Part shown: positions 23,037-35,388 of the stretch, piece after piece
How positions within the stretch are numbered: position 1 is the first letter of the stretch
Layout of the letters: each line of letters opens with the position of its first letter
From: Botrytis cinerea B05.10
Lineage: Eukaryota > Ascomycota > Leotiomycetes > Helotiales > Sclerotiniaceae
NCBI RefSeq assembly: GCF_000143535.2
Contig: NC_037312.1
Span: forward strand, 1 to 64,000
Reading direction: 5' to 3'
Length of the DNA stretch: 64,000 bases
Made by a program: the position numbers and the translations under genes
Notes under the pieces: generated by a model
Database searches by the model: none
Seen by the model: the letters and a program-made list of their open reading frames with translations, nothing else
Told to the model about the DNA's origin: nothing

Positions 23037-24802
23037 CAAATTCGAAGAATTAATGTTACGGGAGCTGCCTCTAAGGTTATTCGAAGGTGTTCAGAGATAT
23101 TTTGAGATGGTTTAAATCAGACTTCAAATAGGAATTCAATAAGGTTGTAGTTGATTGTAATTCTGGTAATTATACTAAGAAAACTGTCAAAATTACATAC
23201 TAAAGCAAGTCAATAAAGGTTAACTAACCAGAACAATAAAGCTAAAAAGGAAAGAGATCTCTTATCTCTTTTATAATAGAGTATTACTTCTTTTAAGCTA
23301 GTCTTGAACTAAAATAAAAGTGATAAAATATTACATAACACGTGAAATTCGTGACAAGTATCATTATTAGTAGTAATTTTTAACCGGCCTTGTAGGCGAG
23401 CCCCCCAAGAGCATTACAATTGGACTAGCTGTAGGAAGAAGAAAATTTACATCCGTCAGAAGGATTCCGAGACCATCAGAAGCCTCCCAAGCCAAAGCTA
23501 ATTTTATCTACATTCTTGTCTCTAATCTTTTGAGTGCTTTTATGGGTGCTTTCCGGTCTGTTGCTGTTGTGTTAATGAAGACTGTTTTATTCTACTGGGG
23601 CAGGTTAACATATTTGTTCAATATAATATAGCTTTTTATAATATTTCTATTACCTTCCTATTGTGGCGATAACAGGCTCAAGAATAGTGAATTGGGTTAA
23701 TTATCAATACTAGAGAATAACAAACTACTGCTCAAAGATCTAGATTGAATCTGAAGGAGGCTTCTATAGGTCTTATCTGATAGGACCAGAATAGGACCAA
23801 GAATACGATAAAGGGACTATTTGGAACTCAAGTATGGAGATATATTATCTCAGAGCTGCTATCGATACTCTTAGCAATGCCTCGATAGTTATTCTCTGAC
23901 GAATACTTCTTATTATTCAGACTGAGATGCTTTCGCTGCACAGCATTCTTTGAAAATGATAAAAACCAACAAGATAGACGAAAAAGAGATTAAGCAAAAT
24001 GCCTAAACCAGTGTTCTTTTACATAATCTTGTAGATCCTCTTGGGGGAATTTTTAAAAACTACTAAAATGAAGAAAGGGGTAGCCTTCATACAAGCTCAA
24101 ATCTGTCTACGAAAAATCACTGCTTATTATCTGAGAAGTTCGGAGAGCTGCAGAATAGACCACTAGATTACTCATATGAATTACGACATGACACTTTCGA
24201 ATGATAATCGAGATTGAATATCGAATTATAAGCTTGAAAGCCTGATTAATACAAGGGATATAGCTCTTGGTAAAGCTATTAGCAGAAAGTTTCTCAGTCT
24301 TACTCAAATAAAGTAATGTGTGAAAGATTTCGAATCTCAAAGCAATCTGAACCGTTTAGAGATGATCCACAGAGTGTATTACAACAACATTGTTACTTTT
24401 ACATACTAGAATACATTTTAAAGATATAGAAGTCCCAAAGGAATTTATGTAGCGCATGAGAAACCCGAGGGCCGACGCAAGCGGCTATTCACAAATTGCA
24501 TACCAGATGGTTTATGTACTAAACATAACGAAGACACCTGATTCCAATTCCAATCAAAATTTTATGACTGATTCACTAACTTACATTCAAATAATGACTT
24601 ACATATCTTTAGGAATTGTTGTAGAGTCATATTCTCTGAAGTTTTGGTTAAGAAAACTTCAAGGACAATAGTTATACATATCGTCGTGGTAAATATTCAT
24701 TAAAGTAATAATTAGTTTTTACCAGCCTAATGTCTAAGACCGTGCTACAAAGTGAATAGAGTTATCTTTTCAGCCTGGAGCTGTACCTTGACCTGACTCG
24801 GC
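23037..24802. other. Gene-free region with repeat relics
   Basis: It contains the less decayed copy of the dispersed repeat (23069-23205). Further on are AT-rich stretches with only short open frames on both strands. None has recognisable protein features. Confidence 0.55.
23069..23205 (+). repeat. Dispersed repeat, less mutated copy
   Basis: It matches 9060-9200 on the same strand but keeps more C and G. A TGTTACGG at 23053 just upstream resembles the TGTCACGG start of the Gypsy LTRs in this window. The segment could therefore be part of an LTR, but I could not find a matching end or target duplication. Confidence 0.6.
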
Positions 24803-26320
24803 CTAATCGGACCAAGGGTCATATCCGGTATCAGGGTGTGGCCATCCCAAATCCTCTGCAATGTCAGACCAACGCAGAATTTCTTCGTCCTCGTCGTTTG
24901 GGCTCAGACAGATACGATTGCTGCTTTCGCCGCCGACCCTTAATAGGTCTTTCCGAGCTCGTTCATCTTCCTTCTCTTGCCGCATTCTCTCTCTCTCTTT
25001 CTGTAAGTGTAACTCCTCGCTTCTCTTCCTTTCAGCCCAGGTCTGAAATGCTCTTTTATCGCGAGTGCAAGATAACACAACATCCCTTGTGGCTAAAACA
25101 TCCTCGAAACAATCGTGAATCCCCCCCTTTTTATTCCTGATTTTTATATTAAGAAGCTCAGAGCATAGTGTTTGCAATCCCCATTGAATGCGACGAATTC
25201 CAACCGCATTTCTCGACAAGATCCCAGAATCCACAATGCGGGGATGAATTATCCGTAGAGCATCCAAGTCGTGCTGTAATGCATGACCAACAAGGATAGT
25301 GTGATCATCAATATATTTCCACAGTTCTGACCGAGCTCCCTCCCAGCCAGATAACGCCTGTCCTTGCAAATTCGCATTATCAAGTGTAGATTTCGATATA
25401 CCGTGAATTGAAGACCGCATTTGGGTTATTTTCTCTCTCGGGCACACAAATCGATGGAGAAGTACCGCGCCAGTAATATAATCGATAACACAAAGCATGA
25501 CGACTTCACCCGTTCCTCCAGAAGTCCCTGCCATCTCACAGTCCACTGTTACCGCACGAAACTTCGGCTCTCCAGAAGCAGCTGGTGTTTTTCGGAAGTC
25601 TTTGTGCTTAATCGCCCGTAGAGACAGTTGGAAATCATGTGTTGGTGATGTTCTACAGCCTTTTCCCTTGGTTCCGCAACATTTATATGGCTTCTTTTCA
25701 ATCTGTAAGATTTTGAAATTATAAGCATCTATTGATGTTGAAGCATTCTGCAATAGTACATACCCATTTATTTCGTTTTCTTGGATGGAAGTTACACTCT
25801 CGGCCAATTGCATTTGTTTCTTGGCCTGCTACTAATTTAGCTCAACTTCACAACTAATAATGAGAAACTTACTATTGCATCGTGTGCATTTCCGTGAATT
25901 GACATAATCAAGCGGGTTGAATGGATCTAGAATATAACCATTTTCTTTGAGGTCCATGGGCGAATGACAATGTGTAGATAACTCGTTGAGCACTGTCGTG
26001 TATTCTGACTCCGCCACCACAGACCATGATGAATTCACAACTCGAGGGTTGTTCGCGATGACAGGTCTTGTTATGTTGGAAGTGCTGAAACTGGATGCAG
26101 TTGTGATTGGCGGCTGTCCGCGTTGACGTTTAGTTGAGGTATGAATGCTGAGTGCTTGTGCCTTTGCCGATTGAACTTGATTAGAAGCCACCTGTTTCTG
26201 CTGCTTGACACGCGGCAGCTGTACTTTCAGCTTCTTGTGTGCGGAAGAATCTCGGACATGTTGATCGAGCTCTCTCTGTCCATTAAACGACCTGTTGCAT
26301 AGTGCGCAATAAACCGTCAT
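24803..26320 (-). CDS. DEDD 3'-5' RNA exonuclease (REXO1/REX3/REX4 type) with zinc-binding N-terminus
   Basis: Three exons (25873-26320, 25764-25828, 24803-25702), 470 aa; introns of 44 and 61 nt. A C2H2 finger lies at C5/C8/H21/H28. Splicing restores a second cysteine-rich block (CTRCN, then CNFHP, then CCGTKGKGC), typical of fungal REX-like exonucleases; neither single frame shows it complete. The DEDDh exonuclease core has VDCEMAG (D225, E227), HALQHDLDALR (D316) and HDCFEDVLATRD (H367, D372). The tail is acidic and charged (coiled-coil-like, about 390-430). These enzymes trim rRNA, snRNA and tRNA 3' ends, usually in the nucleus. Which REX paralogue it represents is unclear. Confidence 0.9.
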
Positions 26321-28997
26321 GTTGATTTACCTATATCGGGCTGGATTCAAGTAGTGTTTTATTTAGGGCAGATATGTTGAATGGCAAGTGATGAGGGGAA
26401 ATGATGGTTAGGGCGCATTGAAGCTCAGAGCGGGGTAAAGGTAGATCGCCCGTTTAACCTTAACCAGCGAGCCACCCCTCGTGCTACCCTTACTAAAGAA
26501 ACGTGGATGGCTTTTCCCGCCAACACTATAAATCAGTAAACCCCGTGCAGATTTCGCAGGGTGCAAGAGATCATTTAATTCTGACTTCATATTTGGAAGG
26601 CGGATTCATAATCATCTACAGTAGTCTAATAAACCTTCGGAAAACTGAGTAGTAGGCTCACTACGCCCCCCCCCCCCCCATCGATAAGGAATCCAAATCC
26701 TGCCAGAGTCATAAAGATGAAATTGATGACCTTCTTTCGATTTTAATGGCCCCTTTTCTCTAGAATAATGTTCATAATGGTGATGTCTGTTTCAATTTAA
26801 TTTGTGATGACAATTTCAAAAATAGTTTGCCAGTATTTGCGCTTGTACATGATCAATCGCGAAACAGAGAAAGCATTTTAAGGGTCAAATTCACTCGGCC
26901 ATCATGATACTGTGTACCACCTTCGTGTACTGCAGCAGGCTCTTAGATCCGATATTTTACTCTAATTACTTGAATCAATAACGTGGTTTATTAGTGAGTA
27001 GGTCATATCAGTATATGAGTCACTCGAAAATACACCAAAATTGCGTCATTTTGATAATTAGTCATTATTTTGAAAAAAGAAAAGAGCGCTAAATAAGTAT
27101 CAAAAACTAGATTCTTATAATTTATATATATTTGAATATTTAATATCAAAATTTTAAAAAAATTTAATCTATAAATAAAGAAAGTATATACTTACACACA
27201 AACAATTTTTTCCTAGATTTTTGAGTGATCTATATACTAATACAACCTATTTACTAATAAACCTTATTATCCATCGATTACATTATCTACTTCTTTCATT
27301 ACAAGTCTATCCAATCATTCTTCTCTCATTTCTCCATTACAACTCTCCAAACTCGCTAATATACTTGTTCGATTATAGTCTCGCTATAATGTATAACATA
27401 GTCTCGAATTGTTATACATTCCTTATAATATTAAAGATTTACCTATCGGTCATTGAGTCTTAGAATTAATACAAATCAATTAAATTAAAAGGTGTTTAAA
27501 ATCTGATTTCAGGCATAAAAAATTTGATCAACTCTACACCTATTTATATAGAGATCTATATGAATTATCGATTTTGAATCGAATGTAGAGTAATGACCTT
27601 TTCGAGCTTTCTTGGCCTAGATAAACACGGATGGTGACCGCCTAAATATTCCTTAGAATAATAGTTATGTAGATAGCTGTGACATCACAGGAACCTTGTC
27701 TGACATCCACTAAACTCATAATAACCTGAATAGTTGGTGATCCCAGCTAATGTGTACTAATCCATTAAGAATTAAGACTCCGCTTTACTCTCGAGCCCTT
27801 TAGCATCTCTAGATCCCGCACTCTCCCTTGTATTATTCTCTCTACTTCCATTCACCACTCTTCATTCAACCAAATCAACCCGATTGAATCTATTTGTTAT
27901 AGTTTCTTTGAATAATAGATTCAAAATTCGCTTAGAGTTTTATATAATATATAAGGATGTAATAGAGATTGAACTGGAGGGAGTAGGTAATAATGATTTC
28001 AATGTTCTATAACAAATATATTCTGTTACAAAGCTTAGTTATTTATAAGAAATATTGCTAGTCGATATGTATAAATTAGGTTTATTTATTATATAGAGCT
28101 GTTCGAGTATAACCTCCGCAAGCTATGGTATATTTGCGTATAAGGAATCAGATTTATAATTGTAGATCATTTTGAGTATAATATATTGGTGAGCCAAGTG
28201 CTATATATAAGGGAGATGAGTGTTCTTAATCGGAATTTTATAGATTTAAAGGAGAAGAAGAATGATTTAGAGATAGAAATAGCAGCTATCTCTGATAATA
28301 ATATATAAAGCAATCTTCCTTTCCTTATAGAAGAAATATAAACAATATGAATTATCTTTATAAGTATTTCTATTTTCCAATATTAAAACTTAAATACTTT
28401 TATAACCCAATTCTTTTTTATTAGAGTTTATAATCTTGAGTTATACTTATTTGTGATTTGGATTCTGCACAATATTTTTGAAACCCCTTAGTTTTTGATA
28501 TATGAAATAAAGGCTATTGATTATAATTTTAAAAAACATTTGAATACTTTTGTGGAGCTTCTATATATTATAATAGTGTGATTTCAATACTATAGTTACA
28601 AAATCGAAAGCCTTTGTATTCTGAATTAGAATTTCGAATCCAATCTTTTTAGAAATGGGAGTATTAATGAAAAATGTATAGATTATATCAAATTCAGGAT
28701 TTAATATAGTCAGGTGGATATTTTGGAAAGATTTACTTGAAGAGATTAATTGTTATGGAAATAAAGAGATTGTATTGTTGGTATCAAAAGTATAAAAAAC
28801 AATAAAGTTCTGGAACGAAATAATTGAGTTTATAAATGGTATCAAGTACAATATAAAATAGTATTATAAGAAAAAGAAGTGATATATAATAGAAGATAAT
28901 ATGAAGGCTTCAGTTCTACTATAACCGATATATATAGGATATTGAAAGACGAAATTGGGATTCATTATAAAATTTATTTAGGTTGTTTTGAATGATA
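26321..28997. other. Gene-free, transposon-derived region
   Basis: It contains a run of 14 C at 26666-26679 and a MITE at 26981-27267. AT-rich RIP-like DNA runs from about 27.5 kb to the pogo-like element at 28998. No reading frame looks functional. Confidence 0.6.
26981..27267 (-). mobile_element. MITE with TA target, copy 1 (ACGTGGTTTATTAGTGAG ends)
   Basis: A 287-bp unit with inverted ends: ACGTGGTTTATTAGTGAG on the left; on the right the reverse complement ATAAGGTTTATTAGTAAA. TA lies on both sides. It aligns in inverted orientation with 35606-36051 through the ends and through internal blocks such as the ACTTTCTTTATTTA string. It has no coding capacity. TA duplications fit a Tc1/mariner-related MITE. 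Confidence 0.72.
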
Positions 28998-30613
28998 AGT
29001 TCAGTACCCCACTTTTCGGCCACCTCATCAATCGCATCGCTCTAATCAACCACCTCTCTTCAATCTTTAATGATTCAACAACCACTGAATCAATTGATTC
29101 AAAAATTTGATATATTATCAATTATATTATAGGCAATGATTATATCGAAGATGATATTGCTATAACATTTAGTACTATAATAGAAAATATAGCTATTAGA
29201 AAAGTCAATTTGAATTATAAGATACCCTACATTATTTTTCAGAATTATATATAAGGTTATGTTTTCTATTAAAAAAGTATTCGAAATATGTAAAAGATAA
29301 TCCCAATATAGAAGAAAGTATTAGTTGAATAGATATTAATTCAAAAGACTTTAAATATTAATTTTATATATTGATAAAACCCTTTTCGAAATGAAAAAGA
29401 ATAAATTTATACTTGGAAAACGATGGATATACAATTTCTTATTTAAAAATCTTAAAATTCAAATCAAAAGATAAATCAAAATCGATAATCAATATATTTC
29501 AAATACTATTACCAAAATTATTAATAAGTTTTTCGAAAAATTGAATTTGTTAGTTATTATTTATATTAAATTGAAAAATAAATAAAATATAAATGAAATT
29601 GATATTATAGAAAATTAGAATTTGAATAATATAATACTTGAGAATATTGAAAGATATTTTATTTAAAAAAAACAATTTGATATAAGAAATTGAATCTTTT
29701 TTATTAAGTATATCTCTATTATAGAAAAAGCATTACTATTCTTTATTAAATATAAAAATAAAAATATTTAATAATAATAATTCTCTATTAAATTTGATAT
29801 ATATATACACCTTTTATTCCTTTCTTTATATATCTCATATGTATTATAATCTTTTGATTTATCAATATTCTCTTTTCTAAACTGTAAATACCAGTATGAG
29901 CTTAATAAATTAGATTCACCATCTAATTCTATATTTATAAACAAAAGGAATTTTTTTATATGCTATTAAAAAGCAAGATTAAAAACTTTAATTTTAAATA
30001 ATATTATTTCAGAATAGAGAGTTTCAAATTTATAACTTCAAAATCATATTAAGTCTCTTTTATTTAAATTATTATTTAAAAATAATATTAAAAAAATTCA
30101 AAATTTGAATTCAATTTTAAATAATAATTTTATATTTCAATAAAATATAGATTCATTTTTGATTCAATAAGAAATACTACAAAAAGTAAATAATTTATGA
30201 AAATATATATTAATATTGAAGTTTGAAAAAGAAATAGATTTATATATTTATTAATTATTCTTTCAAAAGATTCAAAAAGTATTTAATATTAAAGATTATA
30301 AAATTATAAAGTTTAAATATCAAATAAAGGAATTAAAATACAAATTAGAATATATTATATCTAAAAAAAAAAGGAAGATTAATATTAACCTAAATTCAAA
30401 GTTTTCTAGAATTAAAACTATATATCAAATTCAAATCGAAATTGATTATTATAAAATTAATAAAATAAACTTTAATAATATATATGAAATTGATATTATT
30501 AAAGATTATATTGTAATTGAATAGTTGTTGAATTATTGAAATTTAAAAATTATATATATATATATTATGAGGTGGTCGAAAAGAGGGGTGACCGAAAAGT
30601 GGGGTACTGAACT
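28998..30613 (+). mobile_element. Pogo/Fot1-like DNA transposon, RIP-decayed
   Basis: Inverted termini AGTTCAGTACCCCACTTTTC (28998 rightward and 30613 leftward) continue as weaker inverted similarity for about 110 bp. The element is bounded by TA dinucleotides (28996-28997 and 30614-30615). The length of 1616 bp is enough for one transposase of about 500 aa. The interior is AT-rich and riddled with stops, so no transposase can be translated. The assignment to the pogo/Fot1 group of Tc1/mariner rests on TA target, size and terminus style. Confidence 0.8.
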
Positions 30614-31411
30614 TAGCACATGAGGCATTATGTTCAATTTCTGCTATTATCATTTTTGTGGTGATCATGACGTCTTAATAATGTGTATCGTTTCGTGTAC
30701 TGTGTTTTGTCTGTGTGACCTAGGCTCAGGGCCACGAGAGCTATGTGTAATACGCTCTTCGTCCGCTGGCAGTCGCGTGTGCATATTCACTTGTTTCAAA
30801 ACAAATTCCTCCATTGTATCCCGGGTTAAATTTCAATATTCTTGATGTTCTTACTGTTGCCCACTGCCTTTATCTACTTTCCAATATCATATCTTTGGGG
30901 TTCAAAACCATAATTGTGATTGTAATCTCACTATTAAAAGAAATGCTTTCTCTACAATATATTTTATTATCCTTTTTATTGCTATGATGCTTTTCGATTT
31001 TGTTATTTTGGGTCTTGTATTCAAAATTCTAATATTGGAATTCATTAACAATAGAATTGATGGTCTATGAAGTAGACCCATCAACCAATAGTATGATAGT
31101 ATTATGATAGTATGTCTATATGCAATCCTCAACAAGCCGATCGATGAACAGCTTATGGTATTTCAATATAAATTTGTGCCTATAAGCTGAAAACCAGAGA
31201 TTTGCTGCTACTCCAATCTATATTCGTACTATAAATGAACTGAATGATTGCCGTGCACTTCTCTTGCGCTTCCTACTTACCAGCTTCAACACAAGTTTTT
31301 CCAACAATTATAATTGAGAACTCAAACCTAATAAGCATGAATTATCTTAGCTCTTGAGGCTATTTGATTATCTAAGAAAATCATTTGTCCGTCTGCAACA
31401 AAGATCCAAAG
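30614..31411. other. Gene-free spacer
   Basis: About 0.8 kb of mixed-composition DNA between the pogo-like element and the transposase relic. No feature was recognised. Confidence 0.5.
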
Positions 31412-31855
31412 CTCTTGAATTTACATTCCGTGGTGGAATGGCTAGCTTAATATATCGCTCCACACCTACATTAAATCTTCATAAATTGACTTATCTAGAA
31501 GATGAATTTCTTTTTCAGTATGTACTTTATATTACCACCAAATATTTTGCCCCCGGAATGGCTAATGTAGAAGATAGAGCAAATCATGCACCAGAATCTC
31601 GCGAGGTTTACGCGCCAGAAGATTTTGGGTGTATCGATTTGTATAATGACAATCAGATATAAAGATGCCATTCAAAAGTTTTTACAGTTCCAAAGAACTT
31701 TATGCGAAGATCCTACGATTATTAAATCATGGTGGCGGCTAATGGAGAATGTGCGGGCAAGATACGGGATTTCGAAATGCGAATTCTGTAAATTTGATGA
31801 GACAGGGTTTCACGATGAATACTATTTGCCTAGGCATGGTCGTTACACGCGCTGA
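31412..31855 (+). pseudogene. Pogo/Fot1-type transposase fragment, frameshifted
   Basis: Two overlapping plus-strand frames carry successive pieces of a pogo-type transposase. The first (to about 31660) has LTYLEDEFLFQYVLY and VEDRAN, as in the HTH-CENPB linker. The second has QRTLCEDPTIIKSWWRL, RYGIS and FDETGF, where the Asp would be the first catalytic D of the DDE triad. A frameshift near 31661 separates them, and the rest of the catalytic domain is absent. Composition is normal, so this relic escaped RIP and differs from the decayed element at 28998-30613. Confidence 0.7.
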
Positions 31856-33876
31856 TCAATGTGGCAGAGGTAGAATTAATTAGCCTTGGATGAAATATAG
31901 TGATTGTATGTGTCAATAGCGAAGGTTGAAGTGTGCTTCTGTTTCTCGTGTTCAGAGCTTCAATCATCTCTCTAGTTGGCGTAGTGGGGACAGTCATACA
32001 CAAGAGTGGTTTGTGAAACTTACTAGCAATATATAGACAAAAAATGAAAAATATCTAGAATAGCTTCAGCATTTCAACAGATATGTTTCTGCTCATACAC
32101 AAGAAGGATATCAAATACTGATATTGGATGGGCATGAGAGTGTTGTAAAGCCAACAACATCATGCCCCTTTCTTGAGCTGCTCAATCATCTCGTCTATCC
32201 CAGCCACTTGATCTTGGGTGTTTCAATGCTCTTAAACGAAGCTTTCATCAAATTCAAATCCACCATATTACTAAGATCGAGTTCTTTCTAGCTTTGCAGA
32301 CGACTTACAGCCAATCAATTATGGCCCAGATGTCCGCAAAGTCAAAGTAACAGCCTGGAAATTAGCGCTGGCTACGAAATTTTGATTGCCACCAGATCGG
32401 CTCTCAATCTTACACTTTGAATGCCTAAGAAACACTATTTGTACGTAAAAAAACACCTCTAGGGTAATACCAATTTTTTCACAAAACGCGGAAGCCCTCT
32501 TGGGATCTGTAGTCAGGCAGACCAGTCGCAATTCCATGGATGATCGCTGCCTTTTGTTTTTGCATTGGAATGACTCGATATTAAAGGGAACAATCCATTC
32601 AGGGGGAAAAAATGATGGGGAGATATGCAGACCATCGCACGGGTATAGTCCGAATGGAGGTCTGAGATCTTAAAGAGAATAGAGTTGTGTACTTAAGGAA
32701 ATATAAAAGATACGATTGGTCTTATGGTATAGGAAAGATTCGGTGAGGTAAAGGGGAGCGGCTCTATCGCGGTGCGTTGCATATGATGGTAGTGACGGAG
32801 AACCAGGGGACCGCACGAGACCGTCTACACGGCTCGAGAAGACTAGACCGAGTATATGTTCACAATAGGTTACAAAGAGCAGCCAGCTATTGGAAAATAT
32901 CTTGGTACAGAGATTGATCAAGCGAGTTCAAGGAGAAATTTGTAAAAAAGATATAGGAGGACGAGTTGGGGTCCGGAATCTCTAGAGCTACAGGTAAGGG
33001 ATGAAGACTCGGCATAGCAGGCACGATATTCTCAGGACTATAGCGTAGAATATAACATCGTTGACTTCAAGACGCAAAAGATTCTCAAGGGGTCTCTTTA
33101 TCTCCCACACAATAAAGTATCGCTCAGTAGAAGTCGGTCTTAAACTGAGCTAAACGTGATGTGATATCACGTAGACACGTGATCTTCATCACACTTTGGT
33201 AAATACTGAATCTGCCACCACTAAGATACATAGTTCATATATCAACGAGACAGGACTCAAACCACTCGGAGCTTGTGTACCTAAGCGATCTGAATTCTTA
33301 GGAATGAGATTTCTGTGATACCTAATATCAATGGCATACTTTGAGCCTCAAAAATTGTCAGGATCTATGCAGCGGTGACCTAGTCAACTCTAAACCCGCA
33401 ATAAGCAGGTAACACAAGATTCAAACTGAAGTCGTGGCATATATCATGACATCGGAAATTGATAATCTTTGATAAAAAATTGAAAACTTAAGACATTGGG
33501 ATCGTTATTTGAAGGATAGTGCGACGCACAATTACTTCATCTGATCTACTGTACTCATAGAAATCGATCAATCGATGGTCATATCGGTTGAAACAGAGCT
33601 GGTTACCTTGTCTTGTATCCTTGTATGTAACAAAGAACATTATTGCTTCTTGTGTTATGCAATGTGACTACAGCTGAATGCTCGAGTCAGTATGATGCAA
33701 GGTAAATTTCCGAAAAAAGCTGAATCAATAAAGACATGCAATCGATGAGTTTGTTAATCACTATTCCCAATTGATTGGGTACATCTATCTTGGCATTTTC
33801 TGCGGTATATAGCTTGTACTTTGGCACAATTAATTGTGAAGTCTTGCAATTTTTCAAGTTCAATATTCTCGCAGTC
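31856..33876. other. Gene-free or eroded region
   Basis: About 2 kb with no convincing gene. On the minus strand between 32540 and 32160 short coding-like pieces occur in different frames, separated by stops or intron-like segments, and might be an eroded gene I cannot name. The last 300 bases are the promoter region of the CoA-ligase-like gene. Confidence 0.45.
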
Positions 33877-35388
33877 ATGGCCACAAGAACCTACTCATTA
33901 GCAGAAGTACTTGCTGTCGCTGAAAATCATCCTTTTTACAATGAGAGTATTTTGTACCCAGCCGATTCAAAAACAGTTACGAAACTTCAGGAGTCCGCTA
34001 TTAGTAAGGCCAAAGAAATAAATTTCCAACAACAACCATTACTCGACAAGAAAGTACTGTATGTCATTTTTGCACCCGCGTTATACTTAGTTATGTTGAA
34101 AAACTAACCTGAGTCAGATATAAAGCAATTAAACGGCTTACTCATGACAAGGATTCAAGGAATACCTATCTTCATAGCTCCTACACGAGTATTACTGGAG
34201 GTGGATCTGGTGCGGTTCCGATGATGTTTGCTGTAGACGTGTATGAGAATCGTCGACAACGGGCTCGAATGGGAGATTTGCTGAGAGTCTGTGGTGTGAT
34301 TGAACCAAAAGACTTGGTGTTATCTACTCACTTGTCTGGAGGATTTTACAGGTACTTGATATCAATCCACAAAGAGCTTTCTCGCATGTATCCTGAAGGG
34401 ACTGACAAATACAAGATCGCTGGATTTGATAATAGAAATCATAGAAAATGCAGGAGGAACTGTGCTCTGCGCCGGCGCTTACATGCCACCCACCGATGTT
34501 GTCCAGTCTCTAGCTAACTATCATGTGAACGTTCTCACTGGCGACGGCAGCCAAATTGTTCAAACCGTCCAACACATCTCCACAATGGCTAAAGATGACC
34601 GTGAACGTATCGTTTTGGACAAGATCATCTACACCTCGGAGCCATTGACCGGTCCTCAACGTGTGTTTATCAAGTCTGTACTGGGTGATGTTGATATTTT
34701 CTCCATAATGGGCAGTGCTGAAGCTGGTCCTTGGGCAATCAGCAGTCCAAAGCTGACTGGAGAGCAAGATATCAAAGAAATTGCCACTGACTTTGTCTTT
34801 GATACGAGAAGTATGTTACTCGAGATCTTTCCCCCTTCCGTTAGTGATATAACTCCACTCGTTTCCGAATGCCTTCCGCAGGGAGAGAAAGGTCTCATAG
34901 TACAAACTTCGCTCCAAAGATTGCGCAACCCACTAGTACGCTATATCACCGGTGACATTGGCTCCATTCATCCACTTCCGGATACTGCATCTACTATAGT
35001 GCCTGAGCTCGACCGGAAATTCCTACGTATTCTGCGTATGCAAGGGCGTGATCGTAGGTTTAGCTTTGAGTGGTTTGCTGGCTATTTCGAGTTTCAGAAA
35101 GTTGAGACTCTAATGCGAGAAGAAGATTATGGTATCTTGCAATGGCAAATCATCTTGGACCGGCTAGATGATACACCGCAAGCGAGTCTAGAAATTCGTT
35201 TGCTTCGATCACCTCCAAGAGATGACATTGTCTCCGTTCAAACTTTAACTGAACGATTAGAGAAGTTTTTCCTCATTATACCGGAAAATAAACATCTGGC
35301 ACGAATTGTTTTCCTGGATAGTTTGGATGGGTTCGAGCGAAGCATTACTGCGGGAAAAGTTATTAAGTTTGTGGACCGTTGGCATTGA
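33877..35388 (+). CDS. Phenylacetate-CoA ligase-like AMP-forming enzyme
   Basis: Three exons (33877-34058, 34118-34351, 34416-35388), 462 aa, the usual size for PaaK-like ligases. Exon joins restore YKAIKRL, the ATP-binding loop SITGGGSG (85-92) and YRSLDLI..ENAGGTVLCAG. FSIMGSAEAGPW and ITGDIGS follow, corresponding to the later adenylate-forming motifs. Such enzymes activate aryl or acyl carboxylic acids with ATP and pass them to CoA or another acceptor. Next to it lie an MFS exporter-like gene (convergent), a 2OG oxygenase and an ATP-grasp-like gene, so I infer a role in a small specialised pathway rather than phenylacetate breakdown. The substrate is unknown. Confidence 0.85.

Noticed and set aside
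23053..23357. LTR from TGTTACGG to CGTGACA
   Set aside because: The ends look LTR-like, but the flanking five bases do not match and no second copy with both ends was found.
26666..26679. Run of 14 C as a possible regulatory or structural element
   Set aside because: An isolated homopolymer with no partner sequence; it could also reflect a sequencing artefact.
32160..32540. Possible small gene on the minus strand (frame starting at an ATG near 32537)
   Set aside because: Pieces fall in several frames with stops between them and I cannot match them to a family. It may be an eroded gene but is not supportable as a CDS.
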